This document shows, one piece after another, positions 6,506 through 14,287 of a DNA stretch of 19,346 nucleotides. The position numbers and the translations under genes were made by a program. The notes below the pieces were generated by a model. The model saw only the letters and a program-made list of their open reading frames with translations. It did no database searches and was not told the origin of the DNA. Within the stretch, counting starts at the first letter, position 1. Every line of letters starts with the position of its first letter. The stretch comes from an uncultured Bacillus sp. (lineage in GTDB: Bacteria; Bacillota; Bacilli; Bacillales; Cytobacillaceae). The DNA lies in the NCBI GenBank assembly GCA_937894355.1, contig CALCRD010000178.1, positions 1-19,346 on the forward strand, read 5' to 3'.

Positions 6506-7372
6506 TTATATAGACATATTAAAACGATCTCTGAGCTGCTGTTTAATTTTTTCAAGATAAGATTCACTCAAAAGCCCGGTTCCACCTCTAATAATTTCAT
6601 TAGCATAATGAAATGGTGGTGCCGTTTCTTCATCCCGGTCTATAACTAAAAAGGTCAAAATATTATTTACTAGTTTCCCATTAATATTTGCGGCTATTAT
6701 AGCAGGTCTATAGCAGCCAGAATTTACTCCTTCACGGCGAAAAAGATAAGCTAGGCAAGCTTTGGGTACTTCATAGACTATACCCTCCACTGTTCCCCCT
6801 TCTTCCACCATGTCCGCTCTGCCTCCATCTTGCAATTTCCTTGTATAACGAAGTTGATATCCATCAAGAATACCTACACCGATTTGTTTTTGAAAAAAAT
6901 GATCCACTTTCGCAAGTTTAAATCTCTCATGATCCATACAGCTTCCATAGGCAAAATAGGAAAATGTTTCATCCGTTTTAAGAATGTTGTAGACTCTCCA
7001 ATCGCCAAGATTAATTGATTGTTTCAAACTGTTGGCATCATTAGGATTCAGCGTATAAACATATGCCTGGTGTGAGCCGATATCAGTAAAAACAGTTTGT
7101 TGGTCACGGTTGTATAAATTCCGCTTATTCTGACCTCGATAATTCTCAAGCTCATCTAGTTTTTGCAGCTGCTGATCATCTACTAAATATAATTCACCAA
7201 ACACTTTGCTTTTGTCGGATTTCTTCAATGCTGGATACCCTTCATCCGTATCGAATAACTCTCCATCTGTCCAACTTTGCTGAGCAACACATGTGGCTCC
7301 CTCCAGCAAATGATGATATTTTTCATGTTTCCTCAATGTTCCATAGACAAAAACGAGCTTTTTTTTGTTCAT
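6506..7372 (-). CDS. ykqA: Tandem gamma-glutamylcyclotransferase (YkqA-like)
   Basis: This 288-residue cytoplasmic protein is a fusion of two GGCT/AIG2-type domains. Domain 1 (about 5-125) has the glycine loop VYGTL at residues 9-13 and a candidate catalytic glutamate, E76, in LDELENY. Domain 2 (about 138-285) has the loop FAYGSCM at 140-146 and glutamate E214 in the EGVNSGCYRP motif typical of this fold. Such enzymes cyclise gamma-glutamyl groups to 5-oxoproline, or act on related gamma-glutamylamines. The architecture and length resemble B. subtilis YkqA. The nearest ribosome site, AAGGAG, is 13 bases before the ATG, which is long, but no other in-frame start exists. It may not be strongly translated. 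Substrate unknown. Confidence 0.8.
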   Translation of the reverse strand: MNKKKLVFVYGTLRKHEKYHHLLEGATCVAQQSWTDGELFDTDEGYPALKKSDKSKVFGELYLVDDQQLQKLDELENYRGQNKRNLYNRDQQTVFTDIGSHQAYVYTLNPNDANSLKQSINLGDWRVYNILKTDETFSYFAYGSCMDHERFKLAKVDHFFQKQIGVGILDGYQLRYTRKLQDGGRADMVEEGGTVEGIVYEVPKACLAYLFRREGVNSGCYRPAIIAANINGKLVNNILTFLVIDRDEETAPPFHYANEIIRGGTGLLSESYLEKIKQQLRDRFNMSI

Positions 7373-7469
7373 TGGATTGGGTTCACTCCTTATCAGCTCA
7401 TATTCCAGTTCCCCTACCCATATTATTCGGCAAAAAAAAATAATTACCTTTATCTCTGTACACTCCTAT

Positions 7470-7511
7470 AAAAAAGGTGAAATCACCATTAAGTGATTTC
7501 ACCTTTTTTTT
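7470..7511 (-). terminator. Terminator of thiC
   Basis: GGTGAAATCAC (7476-7486) and GTGATTTCACC (7493-7503) form a perfect 11-pair stem with loop CATTAA, flanked by A6 and T8. It is 42 bases past the thiC stop and symmetrical enough to work on both strands. Confidence 0.9.
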
Positions 7512-7552
7512 AAGAAAGTTGTTTTAGTGTTTGAGAAAAGAGCCTTAAAGAA

Positions 7553-9334
7553 TTATTGATAGATTTCTCCACCAGACTTCTTGAATTCAGTTGCTTTTTC
7601 TTTCATTCCCTCTTCAATCGTTGATTTATCCACTAGTTCGTTATTTTTTGCTAGACTACGAATGTCATGGGAAATTCTCATGCTACAGAATTTCGGACCG
7701 CACATTGAACAGAAATGAGCAACTTTAGCTCCTTCAGCCGGAAGCGTTTCATCATGATACTCCATTGCCCGCTCTGGATCAAGAGATAAATTGAATTGAT
7801 CTCTCCAACGGAATTCAAATCTTGCTTTTGAAAGAGCATCATCACGTAAACGAGCACCTGGATGACCTTTTGCTAAGTCAGCAGCATGTGCGGCAATTTT
7901 ATAGGTGATAACTCCTACGCGAACATCCTCTTTATTTGGAAGACCGAGATGTTCTTTTGGCGTTACATAACAAAGCATGGCTGTACCAAACCAGCCAATC
8001 ATTGCCGCTCCAATCGCTGAAGTAATATGGTCATAACCTGGAGCAATATCCGTTGTAAGTGGGCCAAGCGTATAGAAAGGCGCTTCTTGACAAACTTCTA
8101 ATTGCTTATCCATATTTTCTTTAATTAAATGCATCGGCACGTGACCGGGTCCTTCAATAATGACTTGCACATCGTGCTTCCAAGCGATTTTTGTCAATTC
8201 GCCAAGTGTCTCTAATTCGGCAAATTGCGCTTCATCATTGGCATCAGCAATCGAACCAGGTCGCAGTCCATCACCCAACGAGAAAGCCACATCATAGGAT
8301 TTCATAATTTCACAAATATCTTCAAAATGAGTATAAAGGAAATTTTCCTGATGGTGTGAAAGACACCATTGGGCCATGATTGATCCACCACGGGACACAA
8401 TTCCTGTTACACGTTTAACCGTTAATGGGATGTAGCGAAGCAATACTCCAGCATGAATCGTAAAATAATCCACCCCTTGCTCTGCCTGCTCAATTAACGT
8501 ATCACGGAATACTTCCCAAGTTAAGTCCTCAGCAATCCCATTTACCTTCTCAAGTGCTTGGTACATTGGAACTGTTCCAACTGGTACTGGAGAATTACGA
8601 ATAATCCATTCCCGAGTAGTGTGGATATTTTTCCCAGTGGAAAGATCCATCATTGTATCTGCTCCCCAACGGGTTGCCCATCTCATTTTTTCAACTTCTT
8701 CTTCTATAGATGAGGACACAGCAGAATTTCCAATGTTAGCATTAATTTTCACATGGAAATTGCGGCCGATAATCATTGGTTCGCTTTCAGGATGATTAAT
8801 ATTGGCAGGAATTATGGCACGTCCACGGGCCACTTCATCGCGAACAAATTCAGGATCCATATTTTCACGTATAGCGATATATTCCATTTCAGGAGTTATG
8901 ATACCCTGGCGTGCATAGTGTAATTGAGTAACATTTTTTCCGCCTTTTGCACGTAATGGCTTTCTTTTCAGGCCGGGAAATACATCCATATTTGCAAGAC
9001 CATCTGTACTATTAAAACCATTATCCTCAGGTTTAATATCTCTGCCGTCATATTCTTCAACATCATCACGTTCAAGAATCCAGTTACGACGTAAAGAGCT
9101 TAGCCCTTCACGAATATTTGTTGTGTAATTGGAATCGGTATATGGACCACTTGTATCATAAACACGAACAGGTGCATTTTCTTCTTCCCCTACCGTTCCT
9201 GTTGTCGGACTTAGCCCGATTTCTCGCATAGCAACTCTTATATCTGAGCGAGATCCTTCAACGTAAACCTTTTTACTTCCCGAAAAACTGGACAGGATTG
9301 ACATGTTGATGTCAGCGATTGATTTGTTTGTCAT
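7553..9334 (-). CDS. thiC: Phosphomethylpyrimidine synthase ThiC
   Basis: Radical SAM enzyme that converts 5-aminoimidazole ribotide to 4-amino-5-hydroxymethyl-2-methylpyrimidine phosphate, the pyrimidine half of thiamine. The C-terminal CSMCGPKFC (C542, C545, C550) is the CxxCxxxxC cluster motif that holds the 4Fe-4S cluster in ThiC. The core has familiar segments such as RWGADTMMDLSTG, EGPGHVPMH and GPLTTDIAPGYDHI. The 593-residue length matches Bacillus ThiC. A TTG 21 bases further out is in frame, but GGGGAG lies between it and the ATG at 9332-9334, which is preferred. Expression is controlled by the TPP riboswitch and terminator directly upstream. No other thiamine gene is in the window. 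Confidence 0.97.
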   Translation of the reverse strand: MTNKSIADINMSILSSFSGSKKVYVEGSRSDIRVAMREIGLSPTTGTVGEEENAPVRVYDTSGPYTDSNYTTNIREGLSSLRRNWILERDDVEEYDGRDIKPEDNGFNSTDGLANMDVFPGLKRKPLRAKGGKNVTQLHYARQGIITPEMEYIAIRENMDPEFVRDEVARGRAIIPANINHPESEPMIIGRNFHVKINANIGNSAVSSSIEEEVEKMRWATRWGADTMMDLSTGKNIHTTREWIIRNSPVPVGTVPMYQALEKVNGIAEDLTWEVFRDTLIEQAEQGVDYFTIHAGVLLRYIPLTVKRVTGIVSRGGSIMAQWCLSHHQENFLYTHFEDICEIMKSYDVAFSLGDGLRPGSIADANDEAQFAELETLGELTKIAWKHDVQVIIEGPGHVPMHLIKENMDKQLEVCQEAPFYTLGPLTTDIAPGYDHITSAIGAAMIGWFGTAMLCYVTPKEHLGLPNKEDVRVGVITYKIAAHAADLAKGHPGARLRDDALSKARFEFRWRDQFNLSLDPERAMEYHDETLPAEGAKVAHFCSMCGPKFCSMRISHDIRSLAKNNELVDKSTIEEGMKEKATEFKKSGGEIYQ

Positions 9335-9390
9335 TTTTTTCTCCCCTTTTACCAAAATAAAAGGACGAAATCTAATCCAATTTCAGCATG

Positions 9391-9421
9391 AAAAAAGCCG
9401 GTGTCTTATATAAGACCCGGC
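9391..9421 (-). terminator. Riboswitch-controlled intrinsic terminator before thiC
   Basis: On the minus strand GCCGGGTCTTATATAAGACA continues to CCGGC and six T residues. The GC-rich outer stem closes an AT-rich inner stem. It lies between the TPP aptamer and the thiC ribosome site, the arrangement for ligand-induced transcription termination. Confidence 0.9.
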
Positions 9422-9470
9422 AGATGTTAGCGAAAAACAATAATGAAATCATCATTATCGATTTAAGAGA

Positions 9471-9570
9471 TTCTAACTTCCCCACGCTGGTATGAACCAG
9501 ATCAGGTCCGGAGGGTTGAGAAACTATTCCATGTTTCTCTCTCAGCCCAAATTAATGGACACCCCTAGTC
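9471..9570 (-). ncRNA. TPP (THI-box) riboswitch aptamer
   Basis: On the minus strand the aptamer starts with CTAGGGGTGTCC and contains the conserved CTGAGA core. It continues with ACCTGATCTGG and ATACCAGCG and ends with TGGGGAAGTTAG. These are the P1, J, P4 and P5 hallmarks of the thiamine pyrophosphate riboswitch. Binding of TPP should favour the terminator at 9391-9421 and switch thiC off. The remaining upstream DNA up to 9708 shows no clear -35/-10 pair. Confidence 0.96.
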
Positions 9571-9708
9571 TAAATATTTCCAATTGTTCAATTACAATAC
9601 TCACTATAAACTACTAACTTTCCCTTGTAAACCATTTTGTACCATTAATCTGGAAAGTTTCCTCTTATGAAAATTAATTTTATAATATTAAACATGGAGG
9701 TGATACTT

Positions 9709-10386
9709 ATGTGTGGAAGATTCACACTGATAGCATCTATTGACGAAATCATGAATCGGTTCAACGTGGAGGCTTTTCGTGAAGAAGAAGGCTTTCGACC
9801 AAATTATAACGTTGCTCCTTCCCAGTCTGTATTAGCCATAATTAATAATGGCTCGAAAAACAAAATGGGGTATTTAAGATGGGGCTTAATTCCACCGTGG
9901 GCAAAAGACCTATCAATGGGAAATAAAATGATTAATGCTCGGTCTGAGTCGCTAATCGAAAAGCCCAGCTTTCGAAATGCATATAAGAAAAAACGCTGTA
10001 TTATTATTGCTGATAGTTTTTATGAATGGAAACGGACTAACACGAAAACGAAAACTCCCATGCGGATTAAACTCAAGTCAGATGATTTATTTGCAATGGC
10101 CGGTTTATGGGAAAAGTGGCAATCTCCAGAGGGTAAACCGGTTTTTTCATGTTCGGTCATTACTACAACCGCAAATGAAATGGTGAGGGATATTCATGAT
10201 CGAATGCCCGTAATTTTACGACCAGAAACTGAAAAAGTTTGGCTCAACCCGGCTATTGTTGATACCGATTATCTTAACCAGTTGTTGGTGCCGCTTGATT
10301 CAGAACTTATGGAAGCATATGAAGTGTCATCGCTCATTAATTCACCTAAAAACAATTCTATCGAACTAATCGAAAGGATTTGTTAA
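9709..10386 (+). CDS. SRAP family protein (YedK/HMCES-like, abasic-site DNA-protein crosslinker)
   Basis: This 225-residue protein shields abasic sites in single-stranded DNA by forming a thiazolidine crosslink through its N-terminal cysteine, once Met1 is removed. Visible catalytic and binding residues are C2 (MCGRFTL), N76 in INARSES, E106 in FYEWKR and H163 in DIHDRMP. They match C2, N75, E105 and H160 of E. coli YedK. PNYNVAP at 31-37 and LRWGLIPPWA are further SRAP hallmarks. The ATG at 9709, with GGAGGTGATACTT before it, is chosen because Cys must be residue 2. An upstream in-frame ATG at 9667 would add 14 residues and bury the cysteine. B. subtilis has similar YoaM and YoqW. No SOS (LexA) box was evident upstream. 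Confidence 0.95.
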   Translation: MCGRFTLIASIDEIMNRFNVEAFREEEGFRPNYNVAPSQSVLAIINNGSKNKMGYLRWGLIPPWAKDLSMGNKMINARSESLIEKPSFRNAYKKKRCIIIADSFYEWKRTNTKTKTPMRIKLKSDDLFAMAGLWEKWQSPEGKPVFSCSVITTTANEMVRDIHDRMPVILRPETEKVWLNPAIVDTDYLNQLLVPLDSELMEAYEVSSLINSPKNNSIELIERIC

Positions 10387-10448
10387 CAAGAAAAGCTGAT
10401 GCGCTTGTCGCCCCCTAGCCGCTGGAACTAGACAACAAAAGCAACAGA

Positions 10449-10477
10449 AAGGCGACCCCCAGGATAGCGGTCGCCTT
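10449..10477. terminator. Bidirectional terminator
   Basis: AAGGCGACC (10449-10457) and GGTCGCCTT (10469-10477) form a perfect nine-pair GC-rich stem with an 11-base loop. It lies between the convergent SRAP and cytochrome peroxidase genes. T-tracts are short, so efficiency is uncertain. Confidence 0.6.
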
Positions 10478-10483
10478 ATAACC

Positions 10484-11536
10484 TTATTTCATCCCCGGAA
10501 GCTCTGGCTCCGTAAAAATCGGTGGTTCACCCCCAAGTGTTTTTAGGAAGGCTAATAAATCGGCTTTTTCTTGGTCTGTTAAGTCTAATGGAGACATGAA
10601 ATTTTTCAAGATAAAGTGTTTATTGCGGTGGTCGTCTCCACCACGATTATAGTAATCAATCACTTCTTCAAGTGTAGCAATACTTCCATCGCGCATATAT
10701 GGGGCGGTGTGGGTAATACCATATAAACTTGGTGTACGGATTTTCCCTAAATCACCAAAGTCCTTTGTTAAGGCAAACCTACCCTCATCCTCAGTATCAA
10801 GACCGATATTATGAAAATTATTATCAGATAAATTTGGCCCATTGTGACAGGTTGAACAAAGCGCTTTGTCACTAAACAAAGTTAAGCCTCGCAATTCTTC
10901 TTGTGATAAGGCACTAGTATCACCCTGTAAAAATTTATCGTATGGCGTATCTTTTACAACAATTTGTCTTTCAAATGCGGCTAGGGCTTTTGCGATATTG
11001 TTCTCAGTAATTCCATCTGAAAATGCGGCTAAAAACAGAGTTTCATAACCCTCTATCCCCTTTAACTCTTGTACTAACTCAGGTAATGTCTGGTCCATTT
11101 CATTTGGATTTGTGATTGGACCTACTGCTTGCTCCTCTAATGAAGCTGCCCGTCCATCCCAAAAATTTGATGTGTAATAACCAGAGTTAATAATAGTAGG
11201 ACTGTTTCGTGCTCCATCTTCACCATTAATCATTTCGAAAGTCGACCTTTCATCACCGTATCCTTTATTTGGTTCATGGCAAAAAGCGCAACTTCTTTCA
11301 TTGTCTCCTGAAAGACGCGGATCGAAGAAGAGCTTTTGACCTAACGCCAACACTTCAGGCGTCATCGGATTATCTTCTGGAATAGGAATATCACCAATCG
11401 GTACCAACGAACTATCTTTTAGACTGTTCAGCAATTTTTGAGGATCAATTTCCTTCACAGATTCCTTGTTACCTGTACATCCTATTAAACCCAAACTAAA
11501 TAGTAATAAGAGAAAGACTATTGTTACTTTTTTCAT
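10484..11536 (-). CDS. Di-heme cytochrome c peroxidase lipoprotein
   Basis: This 350-residue protein belongs to the CcpA/MauG-type family, which reduces hydrogen peroxide with electrons from c-type cytochromes. It has a lipoprotein signal peptide with lipobox LIGC and lipidated Cys20, so it should be anchored outside the membrane. Haem motifs are C83-AF-C86-H87 and C227-ST-C230-H231. Met281 in TAPYMRDG is a probable axial ligand. RNSPTIINSGY and FWDGRAASLEEQA are typical of the first haem domain. The ATG at 11534-11536 has AGGGGGT upstream; an in-frame start 39 bases further out would ruin the signal peptide. Export needs the cytochrome c maturation system, which is not in this window. The catalytic role is inferred from the family. 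Confidence 0.92.
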   Translation of the reverse strand: MKKVTIVFLLLLFSLGLIGCTGNKESVKEIDPQKLLNSLKDSSLVPIGDIPIPEDNPMTPEVLALGQKLFFDPRLSGDNERSCAFCHEPNKGYGDERSTFEMINGEDGARNSPTIINSGYYTSNFWDGRAASLEEQAVGPITNPNEMDQTLPELVQELKGIEGYETLFLAAFSDGITENNIAKALAAFERQIVVKDTPYDKFLQGDTSALSQEELRGLTLFSDKALCSTCHNGPNLSDNNFHNIGLDTEDEGRFALTKDFGDLGKIRTPSLYGITHTAPYMRDGSIATLEEVIDYYNRGGDDHRNKHFILKNFMSPLDLTDQEKADLLAFLKTLGGEPPIFTEPELPGMK

Positions 11537-11712
11537 AAAAAAGTACCCCCTCTCAAAATTCCACTGACCGGGCAATTGTTTTCATAATATAATTATAATT
11601 TCTATTATTAAAAATAATCGATAGGAATGTGACCAATTTATTAAAAGTGGAAATTAACAGTTAATTAATAATAACTATCATTACAATATTGATTTCATCC
11701 TAAAAGCGTCAA

Positions 11713-11741
11713 TGCAAATAATGGTAAAAATGTGGTATGCT
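11713..11741 (+). promoter_or_regulatory. Candidate extended -10 promoter of the TerD-TerB gene
   Basis: TGGTATGCT carries an extended -10 (TG-n-TATGCT, hexamer at 11736-11741). A 17-base spacer separates it from a weak -35, TGCAAA at 11713-11718. The poor -35 is consistent with an extended -10 or an activated promoter. I found no good sigma-B or ECF sigma match. Confidence 0.4.
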
Positions 11742-11773
11742 TTAATAGATGAAAAGTAAAAGGAGTTGCTGTT

Positions 11774-13261
11774 GTGGGTGTTACATTAAGCAAAGGACAA
11801 AAAGTAGATTTAACAAAAGCTCATCCCGGCCTTTCTAAGGTTGTTGTCGGTTTGGGTTGGGATGTAAGCCAAAATGCCGCTAATTACGATCTTGATGCTT
11901 CCGCATTTTTAGTTGGTGCTACAGGAAAAGTGCAGAGTGATTTAGATTTTGTTTTCTATAATAATCCTTCGGGTGGAAACGGCTCTATCAATTACAGCGG
12001 TGATAACCGTACTGGAACTGGTGCGCGTGATGATGAACAAATCCGTATTGATTTAAACCAAGTTCCAGTGACCATCGATCGGATTGCTTTTACAATTACG
12101 ATCCACGATGCTCAAATGAAGGGGCAAAGCTTCGGTCAAATATCCAATGCATATGTGCGGATTTTTAATGAGCTTACAAATGAAGAACTACTTCGCTTCA
12201 ATCTTGGCCGGGATTTTACTGTAGAAACGGCCATTGTCGCTGCAGAATTATACCGACATAACGGGCAATGGAAATTCAATGCCATCGCTAGTGGATTTCA
12301 AGGCGGCTTGGCAGCACTTTGCCGCAACTTCGGGGTAACGGTTGATGATGCTCCGGCTTCGACTCCACCTGTTCAACAGCAGACATTCAGTCAGCCACAA
12401 AACTATAATCAATCGAATACTTACAATCAACCTTCAAATTATGGACAATCGCCAGGAAACAGCCAACAGGCTGCCAATTATAATCAATCACCAGGATACC
12501 AGGGATATAGCCAACCGCCAACCAACCAAGGATATCAAGGTGCTCCATCACAACAAAATTATTCTCAGGGCTACAACCCAGTTTCATCATCTTATTCATC
12601 TGCACCATCTACCGGACAAAGTTATGGAAGTGAAAACATTAGTTGTGTACGATGCCGCTCAACAAACGTCCGTACCGGAGAAAAAGGATTTGGTCTTGGT
12701 AAAGCAGCAATTGGTGGATTAATTCTTGGTCCTGTTGGATTGCTTGGAGGCTTCATTGGGAGAAAACAACTTAAGCTAACTTGCAATAGTTGCGGACATT
12801 CTTGGTCCCCTTCCCAAACAGATTATGCGGAATGGGCTAACCAGCAGAAAAACAGAGCTAAAGATTTATTCTACCGCTTCAAGAGTCAAGATGTACTTGA
12901 AGCAGTGGTAGCAGCATGTGCTTTAGTCGGAATGGCGGATGGTCGATTAGACCCAACTGAACGCCAAAGGATGATGGATTTCATTCATCAAAGCGAGGAA
13001 CTTCGAGTTTTTGAAACAGATAAAGTGATTCAGCGCTTTAATATGTTTGTCCAACGGATTGAGTTTGATCCCATTTTAGGACGACCAGAAGCCTTTAAGG
13101 CCGTGGGCAAAGTTCGAAATAAACCAGAAATCGCCCGTCTTGTTGCTCGATATTGCATTGCCATTGGTTATGCGGATGGTAATTTTGATCAAAATGAAAA
13201 AGATGCAGTAAGCCAAATCTGTCGTGAGCTTGGCCTTGATCCAGCAGAGTTTTTATCATAG
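11774..13261 (+). CDS. TerD - low-complexity linker - zinc ribbon - TerB fusion protein
   Basis: This 495-residue protein has four parts. Residues 1-190 are a TerD domain starting GVTLSKGQKVDL. Its acidic sites for calcium are DLD at 39-41 and the GDNRTGTGARDDEQ loop near 76-89. Residues 195-287 are a low-complexity linker rich in Q, N, Y, P, S and G. Residues 288-345 are a zinc ribbon with C291/C294 and C337/C340 around a Gly-rich hydrophobic stretch (305-330). Residues about 360-495 are a TerB-like helical domain with two acidic motifs, ADGRLDPTE and ADGNFDQNE. TerD and TerB take part in membrane-linked responses to tellurite and other stress. The start is GTG 11774, eight bases after AAGGAG. 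No other ter gene is near, so this looks like a stand-alone stress protein. Confidence 0.9.
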   Translation: MGVTLSKGQKVDLTKAHPGLSKVVVGLGWDVSQNAANYDLDASAFLVGATGKVQSDLDFVFYNNPSGGNGSINYSGDNRTGTGARDDEQIRIDLNQVPVTIDRIAFTITIHDAQMKGQSFGQISNAYVRIFNELTNEELLRFNLGRDFTVETAIVAAELYRHNGQWKFNAIASGFQGGLAALCRNFGVTVDDAPASTPPVQQQTFSQPQNYNQSNTYNQPSNYGQSPGNSQQAANYNQSPGYQGYSQPPTNQGYQGAPSQQNYSQGYNPVSSSYSSAPSTGQSYGSENISCVRCRSTNVRTGEKGFGLGKAAIGGLILGPVGLLGGFIGRKQLKLTCNSCGHSWSPSQTDYAEWANQQKNRAKDLFYRFKSQDVLEAVVAACALVGMADGRLDPTERQRMMDFIHQSEELRVFETDKVIQRFNMFVQRIEFDPILGRPEAFKAVGKVRNKPEIARLVARYCIAIGYADGNFDQNEKDAVSQICRELGLDPAEFLS

Positions 13262-13361
13262 TCACAAGCTGCCAAGGTTTGCTTGATGCACAATTGACTA
13301 TTGAAAAACTCTAAAATTCAAAGTGGTAGGAATAATTGTCACAATGAAACCCCATCGATTG

Positions 13362-13397
13362 AAAACACCATCAACAACAAGTTGATGGTGTTTTTTT
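13362..13397 (+). terminator. Terminator after the TerD-TerB gene
   Basis: AACACCATCAAC (13364-13375) and GTTGATGGTGTT (13381-13392) form a perfect 12-pair stem with loop AACAA, followed by further T residues. It lies about 100 bases past the stop codon; the 13262-13361 stretch holds nothing else I recognise. Confidence 0.85.
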
Positions 13398-13492
13398 ATG
13401 ACTTGTAACATCCACAAATACATTAAATTCCACAAGATTGGAACAATATTACATATAACAAATCCATATACAATAATAAGGAGGATTATAAA

Positions 13493-14149
13493 ATGGCGAT
13501 TCCTGAATTAGTACTTAGACTTGTCATTGCTTTCATAACATTAATAGTATTAACCAGACTTATGGGCAGAAAAGAAATATCACAAATGACCTTTTTTAAT
13601 TTTGTCTCGGCGATTTCGATTGGTACATTAGGGGCTTCTCTTGCTATTGACTCTTCAATAAGCATCACAAATGGATTAATAGCATTAGTGGCTTGGAGTG
13701 TTTTTACCATTTTTGTTGGTCTATTAGATATTAAATCTCAAAAATTCCGAGTGGTTATTGAAGGTGAACCAAGAATTCTTGTGAAAAAGGGACAAATCAT
13801 GGAAGATGAACTTCGTAAGGTCCGTTTGGATATAGATGCTTTATATGCATTATTGCGAAAAAAAAATGTGTTTTCTGTATCTGATGACAAGGTTTTTGGA
13901 CTCCTTTCAATTAGTCTCCTTTGGCTTATTTCATCTTCTATTTTTTTATTATGTAGTTTAATGACCTGTTCATCAAAATCTATTGATTACCGACTGGATT
14001 GTTTGCCCGTACTTAACTCATCCCCCCTCCGATTGCCATGTATTTCCACCTTATTGAAACAGAAAACGCCTTTTTCTATATATTTGCAAATTTTTGTCAA
14101 CATCACATCTTCTACAGCATTAGATTTCTGTTATATTAAAAGTAGATAG
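13493..14149 (+). CDS. DUF421 (YetF) family membrane protein with aberrant C-terminus
   Basis: Residues 1-131 are a good DUF421 protein. There are three hydrophobic segments, the conserved TRLMGRKEISQMTFFNFVSAI block, and the start of the cytoplasmic domain (IEGEPRILVKKGQIMEDELRKVRLDID...LRKKNVFSVSD). In the family this is followed by a segment like VxxAIxExxGxLSV. Here, after about position 13885, the frame reads through hydrophobic, Ser/Leu/Cys-rich sequence unlike any DUF421 protein, to residue 218. Length is family-like only because the alien tail happens to stay open. Either the C-terminal half was replaced by a rearrangement or the gene is a pseudogene. The start is ATG 13493 behind AAGGAGG with an eight-base gap. 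DUF421 members often sit near spoVA or sporulation genes; none here. Confidence 0.65.
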   Translation: MAIPELVLRLVIAFITLIVLTRLMGRKEISQMTFFNFVSAISIGTLGASLAIDSSISITNGLIALVAWSVFTIFVGLLDIKSQKFRVVIEGEPRILVKKGQIMEDELRKVRLDIDALYALLRKKNVFSVSDDKVFGLLSISLLWLISSSIFLLCSLMTCSSKSIDYRLDCLPVLNSSPLRLPCISTLLKQKTPFSIYLQIFVNITSSTALDFCYIKSR

Positions 14150-14287
14150 CTATTTTTCATGTTTTCATTTTTTAAGTAGTAACAGGACAGGTCCACATTG
14201 TCTTATAATGCAGGTTTTGTGTTAATGTATAGTTTCATTGTTTGCCATTATGATAGTTTTTCAAAAATATAAAATTGGAGGTCGCCT

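Noticed and set aside
11580..11625. PerR box upstream of the cytochrome peroxidase gene
   Set aside because: Only one half-site (TTATAAT) matches; the other half matches about four of seven positions in very AT-rich DNA, so it is not listed as a feature.
11700..11741. Sigma-B promoter for the TerD-TerB gene
   Set aside because: The GGTAT at -10 is tempting, but no GTTT-like -35 lies 13-15 bases upstream.
12342..12722. Second plus-strand frame inside the TerD-TerB gene
   Set aside because: It is a shift of the repetitive CAA/AAT-rich linker and has no start signal of its own.
13870..13990. Minus-strand peptide as a separate gene
   Set aside because: It has no start codon or ribosome site and is closed by stops after about 40 codons. 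It is kept only as a clue to the DUF421 rearrangement.
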